DNA of 64,000 bases, taken from positions 124,001-188,000 of the forward strand of contig JBBQWV010000004.1 of the NCBI GenBank assembly GCA_038210275.1, in the 5' to 3' direction. The translations under genes and the position numbers were made by a program. The stretch is from PALSA-1296 sp038210275. Lineage in GTDB: Bacteria > Bacteroidota > Ignavibacteria > Palsa-1295. Of this stretch, positions 24,034-32,827 are shown in pieces; the stretch's first letter is position 1; each line of letters begins with the position of its first letter. The notes beneath the pieces were generated by a model. That model did not search any database. It was given only the letters and a program-made list of their open reading frames with translations, and was not told the origin of the DNA.

Positions 24034-24461
24034 ACGTTACCTGAAGATGCGCATACTCCCTAATACAAAATTACGACAAAAAAATCCCAATCGGCTGTAT
24101 TTTGTCGAAATGAGCTGCGAAATACTTTGTAAGTTAAGTATCTCCATTATCATTACAATCATCCGTTCAATTCAGATTTTTCCGGTTCTTTTGCCTGAAC
24201 CGGGATTTGTTGAGATCACGAAGTCAAAAGTCAAAACCTTAAAGTCAAAAGAAATACCCTTCCCATTTTTGACGCTATAGTTTTAACCCCGACTTGCTCC
24301 CCCTCAGTCCTCATCACTCATAGCTCAGTCCTCCCCCCCAGTCCTCATAGCTCATCGCTCAAAGCTCAGCACTAACCCAAAATTCGGGGGAAGCCTCTGT
24401 AAGTTCTTTATAAATCAACACTATAACATTTCGCACGCGCAAGTTTCTCCTTTAAAATAGT

Positions 24462-24483
24462 AGAGCCGGCTTTAGCCGGCTCT
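24462..24483. repeat. AGAGCCGGC palindrome
   Basis: AGAGCCGGC-TTTA-GCCGGCTCT is a near-perfect hairpin with 9-bp arms. It could be a terminator or a member of a dispersed repeat family; only one copy is in the window. Confidence 0.55.
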
Positions 24484-24623
24484 GAGCAATCCTGATATAA
24501 TCCTGTATTAATCCCATAAATCTTGGATGCAAAGATACGACATAAAACCCCGTTTGTCAAGGTGCCCATCCAAAATAAATAGGTGCCTTTTTGATGAATA
24601 ATTATTCATGAAAGAACGACATT

Positions 24624-24688
24624 CTCTCCAGTGGGACGGACTCTTAGTCCGTCCGTCTTTCCGAACGGACTAAAGTCCGTTCCACTAC
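24624..24688. repeat. GGACGGACT palindromic element, copy C (intergenic)
   Basis: CCAGTGGGACGGACT-CTT-AGTCCGTCC, a short spacer, then GAACGGACTAAAGTCCGTTCCACT. It lies 7 bp beyond the stop of the T9SS gene that itself contains copy D about 180 bp away. Confidence 0.88.
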
Positions 24689-24694
24689 TACCTC

Positions 24695-27600
24695 CTATTT
24701 CACTTTCATAAATCTCTGCGTTATCGAACCACTTCCCGAATTCAGCTGCACAAAATATACTCCCTCACTCAATCCTCTCACAGGAACCTCGACTTGAGAT
24801 ACGCCGGAGAGAATATCTTGCTTATAGACTTCCCTACCGAGAACATCAAACATCGAAAGTGACACTCCTGCAGTGGGGTGGACTTCAGTCCGCCTGAACG
24901 GACTAAAGTCTGTTCCACTGAAGCTCACAATGATTCGATCATTCGCTGGATTTGGATGAATTGAGAATGATTGAGAAGTTGCGGAAGTTTTTACTCCGGC
25001 TTTTGGAGTTGCATTTCCACTCAACACGGAATGACTCTTTATCGAGTGTGCGAATGAGCTTTCAAGATCGCTGCTCCAATCTATGCCCGATGATATGGGT
25101 CCTTCTTGATTTGGATGGAAGCAGATATTTATTTGTACGCTGCCGTTTGGTTGAATGACGACTGGAAGATGTGTTGTATCAACGGAGAAATTTATATTAT
25201 CCGATAAAATAAAAGATTTCGTTAAGGTGAAGGGAGCCGTGCCGACATTTTTAATTTGCAGATTCTTGCAAAGTGTGTCGCCAATGGTAATACTTCCGAA
25301 ATCAAGATCACTTGCATTGATTAAACCTGTTGAGCCATGAGCATCGAGCGAGATTGCGATGCTGAAGCAATCGGTCTGCATGATGAGAGAATCTCTATGA
25401 CGCGATGAATCTGCTGCGGTGTAGCAGACTTGCACGTTCACCGAATCCTGTGCCGCAATCGAATGCGGAAGTGATGGCGTAATGCTTACTACTTTATAGG
25501 ATGTATCTTTATTAGTAAGCAACGCCGAATTTAGCGTGATGGCTGTTCCGCCTATTTTGGCAGAGTTCTTTAAGACGAACGTCGTACAGATCTGATCGCC
25601 GATCTTCTTCACCGGAAAGACAATGCTATCGGGGCGAAGAGAGGTTGGGGTGGTGCTGAGTTTAAGAGGCGGAGCTGATTTAAAAAGATTAATCAGTACG
25701 GCATTACCGCCATTATCGACAATGGCAACCGGAGCGATTGCATCCTGAAGAGGAGTAAGAATATTTACATCAAAGCAATATTGCTTTACTCCCTGCGGAC
25801 GAAGTTCATTCGGCAAATAAGTAAGTAGAGTATCGAAGCTTACATTTTTCAACTGTTCTCCGGGTTCAAAATACACTCCATCAGGATCGTCAATAAGCAT
25901 CACCGATTTTATTCCCGGATCAGTTTTCGAAGTATCAGTTACACAGAAATGCCAAGAAGTGCAATTCGAAGAATCAATCGTTATGCTAAATGAAGGAGCT
26001 ACTCCGGTATTGAGCTGCATTCCTGCTGGCGCGGCGTATTCATGACAAAAAGGTATTGGCTCATTCTGTGAAGTGACGTAGCGCATTTCATAAAAATAAA
26101 CCATAAATGGATATTCAGAATACAGAAAACAGGATGGCGGCTCGCTAAAAAGAGGGGTAGGCAACTTATATTGTATTCCACTCAGTGAATTATCGGTTGC
26201 AGAAATACCACTAAATAATTGGTTGCGGGAAAGGCTCGAAAGAGGAACAGAGGTTTGTCCACTAATCAAAATGTTAATAGCTTCTAAATGCGAAGAGAGC
26301 ACGTTAATAAACTCAAAGTCAAATGTGTGAGTAAGTGATATATTATTTAGGATATTAAAAGCAAAGAATTTTTTCCAACGTGATTTGGGTACAATGGTCA
26401 TCATACTTGGAGCAGGGTATGGCGGTTGAGAACTATGACTACGTTCGTCATACTGCATAACACTAAACTTATGACCACCAGTTGAAGATGCTTCCATCGA
26501 TCCGGTAACATCATGCAGTTCAGGGACAGAAAAGCGTCTGGTCGAAAAGTCATATCCCCCAAATCCTGTGACATTCAGATGAGTGTTATAATTTACAGTA
26601 TCGAAAGAAAAAATTCGATAAGTATCACCATGTCCCTCATCCCCTAAAACTTTTGATTCAGCAAAAGGGATTGATATATATCCTGTAGAATCCCACAATT
26701 CATACGGTACCATTTGTTCAATCATGAAATCACGAGCTTCATATGGATAAGTACCTGTTCCGCCAAGAACAGCATTTTCATGTCCACTTATCACAGCAAT
26801 AGCATTATTAGATTCTACCAATGACCCCGAAAGATCGGTACTATTATCATTTCCATTTGAGCGAACAAGATAAGTTTGAGCTTTATTGAGTTGAATAGAA
26901 TATGGTTGAGGTTTTCCGTTTGCACCTATCCCTGTAAATATACCTGGATGACCGCCAATGGTTGTCGATGTTGGAGTAATTCGAACATTTGTGTTATCTT
27001 CTGTTGCAATTATTAAGAACTCGCCAGCACTATAAGTCGATGCAGCAGGTGAAATCGAACCTTCGCCTGGGTTATCATTATAGCTTGCTACTACATAATT
27101 TTTCCCAAGTGATACTACTGGCAATGCCAAATAGCTACCACCGGAAGAAGCACCAATGCTTAGGTATTCAATTGTTATAGGCGAAGCTGATACAATATGA
27201 CAAGCACGGTAGGCACTATGCTCTGAAGTCGTATCCATGAACATCGCAGAAATATCAAGGGGTATTCTTAAAGAGCCTTGTGCAGATATATGATAAATTG
27301 ATGGTGTCTTTTCATGCCCCAGATCATCATAATAAGAGATATGAATTTCATTCTCATAATATGAAGTTATCATTGCATTCACAGAAAAAAAAGCATTGAG
27401 TCCACCAGTATGAGAATATACATAATTGGGATATAACATACCTAAATAGAATTCTCGACCTTCGTTTGTGAGACCATGTTTAATAGAATCTACAAGAATT
27501 ATCCCTTGCATACCAATCGAAAAATAAACTGGATTTCTATATGTGTAAAGACCTTGTTTACGAACAACATATTGAAATGTAGGAACTGAGTCGGCTTTAA

Positions 27601-27838
27601 AACTTGGAGACCCTGAAGGTACTGAAACAGATTCTAATCCGAATTTAGTAAAATTACCACTCCACTCTATTGTATCACCGACTATAACTTCGAGATTGTC
27701 TGGGCTGTAATGAAAACCTAAAGCGCCTCCGAAATATATCGTATGCTTTTTTGGGAGGGAAAGAGCTATAGACGGAGCTAATGCCGGAAGAAAAGCAAAG
27801 AGAACAACAAATAGAAAGATCAGACGACGAGCTTTCAT
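24695..27838 (-). CDS. Large T9SS-sorted surface protein (cupredoxin-like, IgGFc-like and choice-of-anchor domains)
   Basis: A 1047-residue exported protein with a signal peptide (MKARRLIFLFVVLFAFLPALA). Residues ~35-120 look like a cupredoxin/plastocyanin fold (GDTIEWSGNF, QGLYTYRNP), though no full copper ligand set is clear. Residues ~125-620 begin GREFYLGMLYPNY and resemble the IgGFc-binding-protein N-terminal domain of bacterial surface proteins. Two Ig-like ASPM/SPD-2/Hydin-type domains follow (~735-930; DFGSITIGDTLCKNLQIKNVG is typical). The C-terminal ~90 residues are a T9SS domain (IHPNPANDRIIVSFSG ... LSMFDVLGREVYKQD ... GLSEGVYFVQL). A ~17-residue peptide coded by a palindromic element splits this last domain. 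It probably functions in adhesion or surface binding (inference). Confidence 0.8.
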   Translation of the reverse strand: MKARRLIFLFVVLFAFLPALAPSIALSLPKKHTIYFGGALGFHYSPDNLEVIVGDTIEWSGNFTKFGLESVSVPSGSPSFKADSVPTFQYVVRKQGLYTYRNPVYFSIGMQGIILVDSIKHGLTNEGREFYLGMLYPNYVYSHTGGLNAFFSVNAMITSYYENEIHISYYDDLGHEKTPSIYHISAQGSLRIPLDISAMFMDTTSEHSAYRACHIVSASPITIEYLSIGASSGGSYLALPVVSLGKNYVVASYNDNPGEGSISPAASTYSAGEFLIIATEDNTNVRITPTSTTIGGHPGIFTGIGANGKPQPYSIQLNKAQTYLVRSNGNDNSTDLSGSLVESNNAIAVISGHENAVLGGTGTYPYEARDFMIEQMVPYELWDSTGYISIPFAESKVLGDEGHGDTYRIFSFDTVNYNTHLNVTGFGGYDFSTRRFSVPELHDVTGSMEASSTGGHKFSVMQYDERSHSSQPPYPAPSMMTIVPKSRWKKFFAFNILNNISLTHTFDFEFINVLSSHLEAINILISGQTSVPLSSLSRNQLFSGISATDNSLSGIQYKLPTPLFSEPPSCFLYSEYPFMVYFYEMRYVTSQNEPIPFCHEYAAPAGMQLNTGVAPSFSITIDSSNCTSWHFCVTDTSKTDPGIKSVMLIDDPDGVYFEPGEQLKNVSFDTLLTYLPNELRPQGVKQYCFDVNILTPLQDAIAPVAIVDNGGNAVLINLFKSAPPLKLSTTPTSLRPDSIVFPVKKIGDQICTTFVLKNSAKIGGTAITLNSALLTNKDTSYKVVSITPSLPHSIAAQDSVNVQVCYTAADSSRHRDSLIMQTDCFSIAISLDAHGSTGLINASDLDFGSITIGDTLCKNLQIKNVGTAPFTLTKSFILSDNINFSVDTTHLPVVIQPNGSVQINICFHPNQEGPISSGIDWSSDLESSFAHSIKSHSVLSGNATPKAGVKTSATSQSFSIHPNPANDRIIVSFSGTDFSPFRRTEVHPTAGVSLSMFDVLGREVYKQDILSGVSQVEVPVRGLSEGVYFVQLNSGSGSITQRFMKVK
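24871..24920 (-). repeat. GGACGGACT palindromic element, copy D (inside a T9SS coding region)
   Basis: CAGTGGGGTGGACT-TC-AGTCCGCC then GAACGGACTAAAGTCTGTTCCACTG. It keeps the gene open and encodes the segment F-S-G-T-D-F-S-P-F-R-R-T-E-V-H-P-T-A-G (about residues 970-990), between the first and second conserved strands of the sorting domain. The frame used is the same as for copy E in metH. Confidence 0.88.
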
Positions 27839-28021
27839 AGCTATAAAGTAGATGATAGATTTCTCGCTATTAAAATCGCTTCGGGAAATGAATGGTTCAG
27901 CGATTCCTCCCTACTTCAATCCCACTTGGGATGTTTTTCCCTTAAATTTGGTTTTCCTCTTCCCAATTTGAAAAAATGGCTGCTGGCTGATAGCCTGATT
28001 CCCCATGCGGATGCAGCTTAC

Positions 28022-29371
28022 ATGACGAGTAAGATTATGAATATGTTAAACCAAAACGACGAAACCGAGAAGATTGAAGATACTGTAACTCCTGAAACTC
28101 CGGCAGAAGTGCAAGAAATTGCCGCTACCGAAGAGTCCCCAACCTCTGAAACCCCCGTAGAGACGAGCCATGGCGCGTCTCTACCTGCAGAATCGGAAAA
28201 AACTGCCGGACCTCTCGATCCCTTCGAGAAACTTCGCCGCTCGCGCCAGATCGTTGATGCTAAAGTTATCAAATGGGCGAATAACGGCTTGGAAGTAGAG
28301 CTTGAAGGCGGCGTGAAAGCGATGATGACGAATAATCATATTGATCTTGATCCCGATCGCAATATCGCAAAATATTTTGGGAAGACTATTCCCGTCCGCA
28401 TCATTAATCTGAAGATGGAGCATGGCACGCCTGCGATCTCCGTTTCGCATCGGTCGGTTCTCGAAGATGATCTGAAAAAATCATCGAAGGAAATTCTTGA
28501 GACGATCAATATCGGCGATACCGTCGAAGCGAAGGTGAAGTCATTTAATATCAAGGATGTTATTATTGATCTGGGTCCCGGCGTCGAAGCCATGATCTTT
28601 GGTAAAGATCTTTCGTGGGAGCACTTCAACCATCCTTATGAAGTTGTCAAGCGCGGACAGACAATTTCGGCAAAAGTTTTACAAATTGATAAGAAGCATC
28701 GCCGGATTCAACTTGGTGTGCGCCAGCTTACCACCGATCCGTATCTCGAAAGCTTCAGTAAATTTCATGAAGGCGATAAGCTGAACGTCACCGTTCTGAG
28801 CATTAATGATTTCGGCGCAGAGGTTACGCTGAGTGAGAAGATCACTGCCTTCTTGCCGATCTCCGAAATTTCATGGGATAGAATTCCGACTGTTGCCTCG
28901 GCAGTGAATGTCGGTGATGAGTTCGAGGTGCAGATCTTAACGGTTGACGGCAAAAAACGCCGCATCTCCGTTTCGAAAAAACGCTTAGTCGAAAATCCTG
29001 CACGTCAGCGTGAGGAGAATTATAAAGTTGGCACCGATCATGATGCAACGATCAAAGAAATTACTAAAGGCGGAATCGTCGTCGCATTTGCCGATGGCAA
29101 CGAAGGCTTTGTTCCACGCCGTGAGTTGAGCCATGACCGCATCGAAAAGCTCGAAGATGTTTTCAAAAAAGATAAGCCCATCGAAGGTTTGCGCGTATTA
29201 GAATATGATCGCCGCGATGGAAAGATCACACTCTCTTTTATCGCCGCGGAAAAAGAAGCACAACGCAAAACGCTTAAGAATTACCGCTCCACTCCTCAAG
29301 GATCGAGTTTCTCTCTCGGAGAACTTGGTTCGTTGAAGGAAAAGTTAGAACGCGCTGAAGGAAAGAGATAA
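28022..29371 (+). CDS. rpsA: 30S ribosomal protein S1 (four S1 domains)
   Basis: A ~449-residue RNA-binding protein with four S1 domains (about residues 75-153, 163-238, 248-323 and 335-410): VDAKVIKWANNGLEVELEGG, VEAKVKSFNIKDVIIDLGPG, LNVTVLSINDFGAEVTLSE, and DATIKEITKGGIVVAFADG. The N-terminal ~65 residues are acidic and low complexity (many Glu, Thr, Pro). Start ATG 28022 (MTSKIMNMLNQNDE) is preferred; a longer frame from 27926 adds an unconvincing 32 residues. No Shine-Dalgarno sequence is seen, as usual for rpsA. It is shorter than six-domain E. coli S1, a common form outside Proteobacteria. A palindrome interrupts the acidic N-terminus. Confidence 0.88.
   Translation: MTSKIMNMLNQNDETEKIEDTVTPETPAEVQEIAATEESPTSETPVETSHGASLPAESEKTAGPLDPFEKLRRSRQIVDAKVIKWANNGLEVELEGGVKAMMTNNHIDLDPDRNIAKYFGKTIPVRIINLKMEHGTPAISVSHRSVLEDDLKKSSKEILETINIGDTVEAKVKSFNIKDVIIDLGPGVEAMIFGKDLSWEHFNHPYEVVKRGQTISAKVLQIDKKHRRIQLGVRQLTTDPYLESFSKFHEGDKLNVTVLSINDFGAEVTLSEKITAFLPISEISWDRIPTVASAVNVGDEFEVQILTVDGKKRRISVSKKRLVENPARQREENYKVGTDHDATIKEITKGGIVVAFADGNEGFVPRRELSHDRIEKLEDVFKKDKPIEGLRVLEYDRRDGKITLSFIAAEKEAQRKTLKNYRSTPQGSSFSLGELGSLKEKLERAEGKR
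28157..28184. repeat. GTAGAGACG palindrome inside rpsA
   Basis: GTAGAGACG (28157-28165) and CGTCTCTAC (28176-28184) with a 10-base loop. It encodes P-V-E-T-S-H-G-A-S-L-P in the acidic, variable N-terminal region (about residues 45-55), outside the S1 domains. The form GTAGAGACGC...GCGTCTCTAC is a dispersed repeat known from various bacterial genomes. Confidence 0.7.
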
Positions 29372-29380
29372 CGTTATGAG

Positions 29381-29420
29381 TTTGCGATGGAATTTTCATT
29401 ATTGAAAATTCCATCGCAAA
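29381..29420. terminator. Bidirectional terminator, 17-bp perfect inverted repeat
   Basis: Arms at 29381-29397 and 29404-29420 (TTTGCGATGGAATTTTC and its complement) with a 6-base loop. It lies 10 bp after the rpsA stop and overlaps the last codons and stop of the convergent barrel gene, so it can serve both transcripts. Confidence 0.7.
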
Positions 29421-30163
29421 CCGGCAGAGACTCCGTATTCCGTCCCATCTGAACCTAAACCGAAATTTCCCGAAAGATGAACTGCTGCCTTCCAGCCATT
29501 CGGTGCAATCATAACCCGTGCAATGAATTGACCTTCGTTATAAGGTCCACCGCCAAACCCAAACCACGCTGAGGATTTTGAGCCGGAGAGTTTGAATCCT
29601 AATCCGAGATCATAGAGTCCGCCATTTACCATGAGTGGAGTATTCCGAAAAAAACTCGTAGAGAAGTACCAACTATCTTCAAATCCGATACGGAGCTTTG
29701 CCATCGGCTGGTAGTGAGAGTTTTGTATTGGTAAATGAGCACTGCTGATATTTTGGAAATAGAGAATTCCGCCATCAATACCAAGATATGGGAAATTTAA
29801 ACCGATGCCTGCGCCGATATAACTCGAAGAATACGAAAGATCATCCGAGGGCGATTCCTGATACTTATCTGAAATATACGAAGTGGTTCTGGTGATACTG
29901 AATGTTCCGAGCTTTCCGATAAATGTTCCGATACCATAATTATGCTCAATGGTAGCTCCGGCATCAGTTATCGGATAGTCATCATGTCGTAGAATATTGC
30001 CGTTGCAATCTTTAATGATGTGCGTAAACGATCCTATTCCTGCAACGAGATCAACCCATGTCTTCTCTCCGCTGCCGTCGCCGGAAGTAAACCCGACGAC
30101 GGAGCTATAGAAAAAGATCGCGATCAGTATTCTTGATCGGCTAAACAGTGATTTGAGTTTCAT
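29399..30163 (-). CDS. Outer-membrane beta-barrel-like exported protein
   Basis: A 254-residue protein from ATG 30163 (MKLKSLFSRSRILIAIFFYSSVV); a GTG at 30172 overlapping the upstream stop is an alternative. After a signal sequence the protein consists of alternating hydrophobic strands with glycine-rich turns (YIGAGIGLNFPYLGIDGG, SAWFGFGGGPYNEG, HLSGNFGLGSDGTEYGVSAGL) and ends in R-W-N-F-Q, typical of a small outer-membrane barrel. The family is not recognised. It is 5 bp after, and so probably in one operon with, the 5'-nucleotidase gene. Its last five codons lie in a perfect inverted repeat shared with the terminator. Confidence 0.7.
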   Translation of the reverse strand: MKLKSLFSRSRILIAIFFYSSVVGFTSGDGSGEKTWVDLVAGIGSFTHIIKDCNGNILRHDDYPITDAGATIEHNYGIGTFIGKLGTFSITRTTSYISDKYQESPSDDLSYSSSYIGAGIGLNFPYLGIDGGILYFQNISSAHLPIQNSHYQPMAKLRIGFEDSWYFSTSFFRNTPLMVNGGLYDLGLGFKLSGSKSSAWFGFGGGPYNEGQFIARVMIAPNGWKAAVHLSGNFGLGSDGTEYGVSAGLRWNFQ

Positions 30164-30168
30164 AATGC

Positions 30169-32040
30169 TCACTTGATAACCACAAATGAAGTCTTTAATT
30201 CCTTATTCCCGATATACATAATGCAATAGTACGTACCGACAGCCAAGCTATCCGTTGAGATATTCGTTGTGAAGATTCCAGAGGAAAGCGGCTCATCAAG
30301 ATATGCAACTTCAACTCCGCGTGAAGAATAAATTTTGATTCGCACCGATGATGGGTTTTCTAATTGCAATGTAACCGTTGCATGGTCTCGTGCCGGATTC
30401 GGAAAAATTCGCAGTGAAGTAGTCTCAGCACTTTCTGCATTTTTTGTGACAGCCAGTTTCAACGAACTCACTCTGCCTTGTATGAGAGGCTTGATCGAAT
30501 CTTGCTTTGCTACATAAGCAGCAACAACTTGGTATTCGGAAGTATCTTTATATATATGCAGATCAGTAAATGGGATACCGATCGAGCTGAGAAAAAGGGC
30601 TGCAAATTCATTTGCTGCAACTGTATAAATTTTCCCGGTATCAAGAGCGAAGTTTCCAACAGTGACATTTCGAAGACGATTGTACACCGACGCTTTCGGA
30701 TCGTAGGAATATTTCATCCCTGATGCTTGGACAAGGAATTCGTCGTTATGCTCAATATCGGAAAGCCCAAATTCTAAACCTTGTGCAAGTGCAGAGCCGC
30801 TCATCTTGAATGTGGCAAGCCTATAGCCTAATCCATTATCGGTATTATACCCATAGCCAATCATTCTGAAAATATCTGCTCCGACAATTACGCCTTTATA
30901 TAATTTATCCGCCGTTGAACCGCCAACTTCAATCGCAATATCTGCTCCTGTTTCTGCGCGGAATGCATCGGTGACAAGATTGCCGACTGGCGTATCGTGA
31001 TTGCCTTCGGAAGTCAGGTTCTCGGCAATTTCATCGAAGTCATCGTGTGCAGAAGTTAATTTTTGCGAATACACCGGTCCAAACATTGCTTCAACTCCTT
31101 GCATGAGATTATCGATCACAGCTTTTGTGTTTGGCTCTTCGGGAATATTTTCATCAAGAGGCATCATCGTATAATCCAGCATTTTTACTTTTGATCCGGT
31201 CACTGCAATATGCATCATTCCGATATGCGAATAATGTGCACCTGCTTGAACGATTGGTATCGTATCGCCGGCAAGATTAACGACTGTTCGCGGAGTTTGA
31301 AAAACGTAATGGTCATGTCCGCCAATGATCATTGTAATTCCGGGGACATAGCTTGCTACAAGTGAATCAAGATCGTATCCTAAATGAGAAAGCAGCAGGA
31401 TTACTTTGCATCCTTTTGCTTTCAGAGTATCAACCATAGCAGAAGAAATTTGAATGAGATTCGTATCAAGGAATGCCGGAGCAGGCTGCGAAAGAAGATT
31501 AGTTGAAGGTGTAGTCAATCCGAATACTCCCACTTTTGTCGAGCCATACGTTTTAATAGTATAAGACTGAATGTATTTCTTCAGTGAACGTACTGTCGAA
31601 TCTTCAAGAACACAATTTGCTGAAAGCAATGGAAATGCTCCGCCACCAACGAAAGCTGTATCAAGCACTTGCTTTAATGTTGCCGGAGTTAGATCAAACT
31701 CGTGATTGCCGACTGCCATTGCATCGCATCCCAGAGCTGATAAAATGCGAAGTTCCGGCACTCCGAAGTACGCATTATAAAAGATATCCCCTACGGAGAA
31801 ATCTCCGGCATGTAGAGTCAGTACATTTTTCTCAGTCATCTTTGTATATCCGATGACGCTTGCAGCACGGGCAATGCCGCCGCGTGTCCCTTTGAGATCC
31901 GTCCCTCGTGGACCATACGGTGCCAGCCCGGAATGCGAATCATTGACGTGAAGTATCGTAATGGTATCAGTCTGTGCGTTGCATCTGATAGCTGTCAAAA
32001 AGATGAGACACATTGCTAAGATAGTCGTTGCTAGTTTCAT
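30169..32040 (-). CDS. T9SS-sorted 5'-nucleotidase/UDP-sugar hydrolase-like metallophosphatase
   Basis: A 623-residue exported enzyme of the UshA/5'-nucleotidase family, which releases phosphate from nucleotides outside the cell. Signal peptide MKLATTILAMCLIFLTAIRC. Dimetal site motifs: ILHVNDSHSG, LHAGDFSVGD, AVGNHEFDL, LLLSHLGYD and IGGHDHYVF. The C-terminal nucleotidase domain (~330-510) has GNHDTPVGNLVTDAFRAETG and GGSTADKLYKG. The last ~80 residues are a T9SS sorting domain (LRIFPNPARDHATV ... SLAVGTYYCIMYIGN), so the enzyme should be at or beyond the outer membrane. The gene is followed at once by a barrel gene. Confidence 0.92.
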   Translation of the reverse strand: MKLATTILAMCLIFLTAIRCNAQTDTITILHVNDSHSGLAPYGPRGTDLKGTRGGIARAASVIGYTKMTEKNVLTLHAGDFSVGDIFYNAYFGVPELRILSALGCDAMAVGNHEFDLTPATLKQVLDTAFVGGGAFPLLSANCVLEDSTVRSLKKYIQSYTIKTYGSTKVGVFGLTTPSTNLLSQPAPAFLDTNLIQISSAMVDTLKAKGCKVILLLSHLGYDLDSLVASYVPGITMIIGGHDHYVFQTPRTVVNLAGDTIPIVQAGAHYSHIGMMHIAVTGSKVKMLDYTMMPLDENIPEEPNTKAVIDNLMQGVEAMFGPVYSQKLTSAHDDFDEIAENLTSEGNHDTPVGNLVTDAFRAETGADIAIEVGGSTADKLYKGVIVGADIFRMIGYGYNTDNGLGYRLATFKMSGSALAQGLEFGLSDIEHNDEFLVQASGMKYSYDPKASVYNRLRNVTVGNFALDTGKIYTVAANEFAALFLSSIGIPFTDLHIYKDTSEYQVVAAYVAKQDSIKPLIQGRVSSLKLAVTKNAESAETTSLRIFPNPARDHATVTLQLENPSSVRIKIYSSRGVEVAYLDEPLSSGIFTTNISTDSLAVGTYYCIMYIGNKELKTSFVVIK

Positions 32041-32089
32041 TGTCTTATTATTTAATTGGTAAAAAATTAAAATCTATGTATCAATTTAC

Positions 32090-32659
32090 TTATTTGAAGT
32101 AAACCATTAAACCGGTTGAAGGCATCATTTGAAGATCTCCTGATGGCTGGAATGACGTCAAGGCTAAAGTAGCATAAAAACCAATTGCATCGTTAAGAGC
32201 CGTTTCGAATCCGATTCCGGCGCCGAGGCGCGTAGGACCATCGAGATGATTTGTTTCCTGCATCAGATTCCATTGCCCCGAAGCGGGGTCGAACTGGTTT
32301 TCCCGCGTGCCGTTATAGAACTGACTTGCTCCTGCAAGGACATAAAACCTGGTTAGGTCTTTTATGTAAATGTCGTATTGAACTTCCAGTCCGAAATCGT
32401 ATGTAGCTCCGGCATGATCTTTCCAGACATAACCTGTTAGCATATAGGAAAACTGACTATGCGAGAAATGCTCTTTGAATGAAAATCCCATGCCGCTCAA
32501 GAGGCTGAAGTTTGTGCCCATCCCATAGACCGCCTGCACAAGCGATGTTTTACCATCTTCGCGCTGCATATTCCCTGTCTGAGCCATTGAATTCGTACAT
32601 ACAGAAAGCAATGAGGCTGCGAAGAGCATTATTGCTGTTGTTCTAATTGATGTTTTCAT
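32090..32659 (-). CDS. Small outer-membrane barrel-like protein
   Basis: A 189-residue protein with a signal peptide (MKTSIRTTAIMLFAASLLSVCTNSMAQ). The rest is beta-rich with glycine turns (GMGTNFSLLSGMGFSFKEHF, YDFGLEVQYDIYIKDLTRFYVLAGAS, RLGAGIGFETALNDAIGFYATLALTSF) and ends in MVYFK. Tyr-, Phe- and Gly-rich alternating strands fit an 8-strand barrel. I do not recognise the family. It is separate from the nucleotidase gene by 50 bp and may share its transcript. Confidence 0.7.
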   Translation of the reverse strand: MKTSIRTTAIMLFAASLLSVCTNSMAQTGNMQREDGKTSLVQAVYGMGTNFSLLSGMGFSFKEHFSHSQFSYMLTGYVWKDHAGATYDFGLEVQYDIYIKDLTRFYVLAGASQFYNGTRENQFDPASGQWNLMQETNHLDGPTRLGAGIGFETALNDAIGFYATLALTSFQPSGDLQMMPSTGLMVYFK

Positions 32660-32827
32660 GATGTTTTGTAAAAAAATGTTAAAAGAGATAGTGAATTATC
32701 GAGTACAAAAATGGCGAATTGGAAGACACGGATTGTCACCGATTTTTCAGGAGATTGTCAAAGAATTGTCATGGAAGCGGGAGGCTGCCAGGGAAATGCA
32801 AGGAGGAATCGAATTTAATTTTCTATA

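Larger units (their letters stand above)
24034..24694. other. Intergenic region of ~660 bp without a supported gene
   Basis: No frame with convincing composition was found. It holds an imperfect tandem stretch of CTCATAGCTCA/CCTCATCGCTCA words (about 24300-24375), a GC-rich hairpin (24462-24483), two AGGTGCC words (24560 and 24581), and copy C of the palindromic element (24624-24688). Upstream regions of one minus-strand gene and the 3' side of another meet here. Confidence 0.6.

Noticed and set aside
24300..24375. Possible CRISPR-like or regulatory tandem repeat made of CTCATAGCTCA words
   Set aside because: Units are short, irregular and without spacers of constant size; it is low-complexity sequence.
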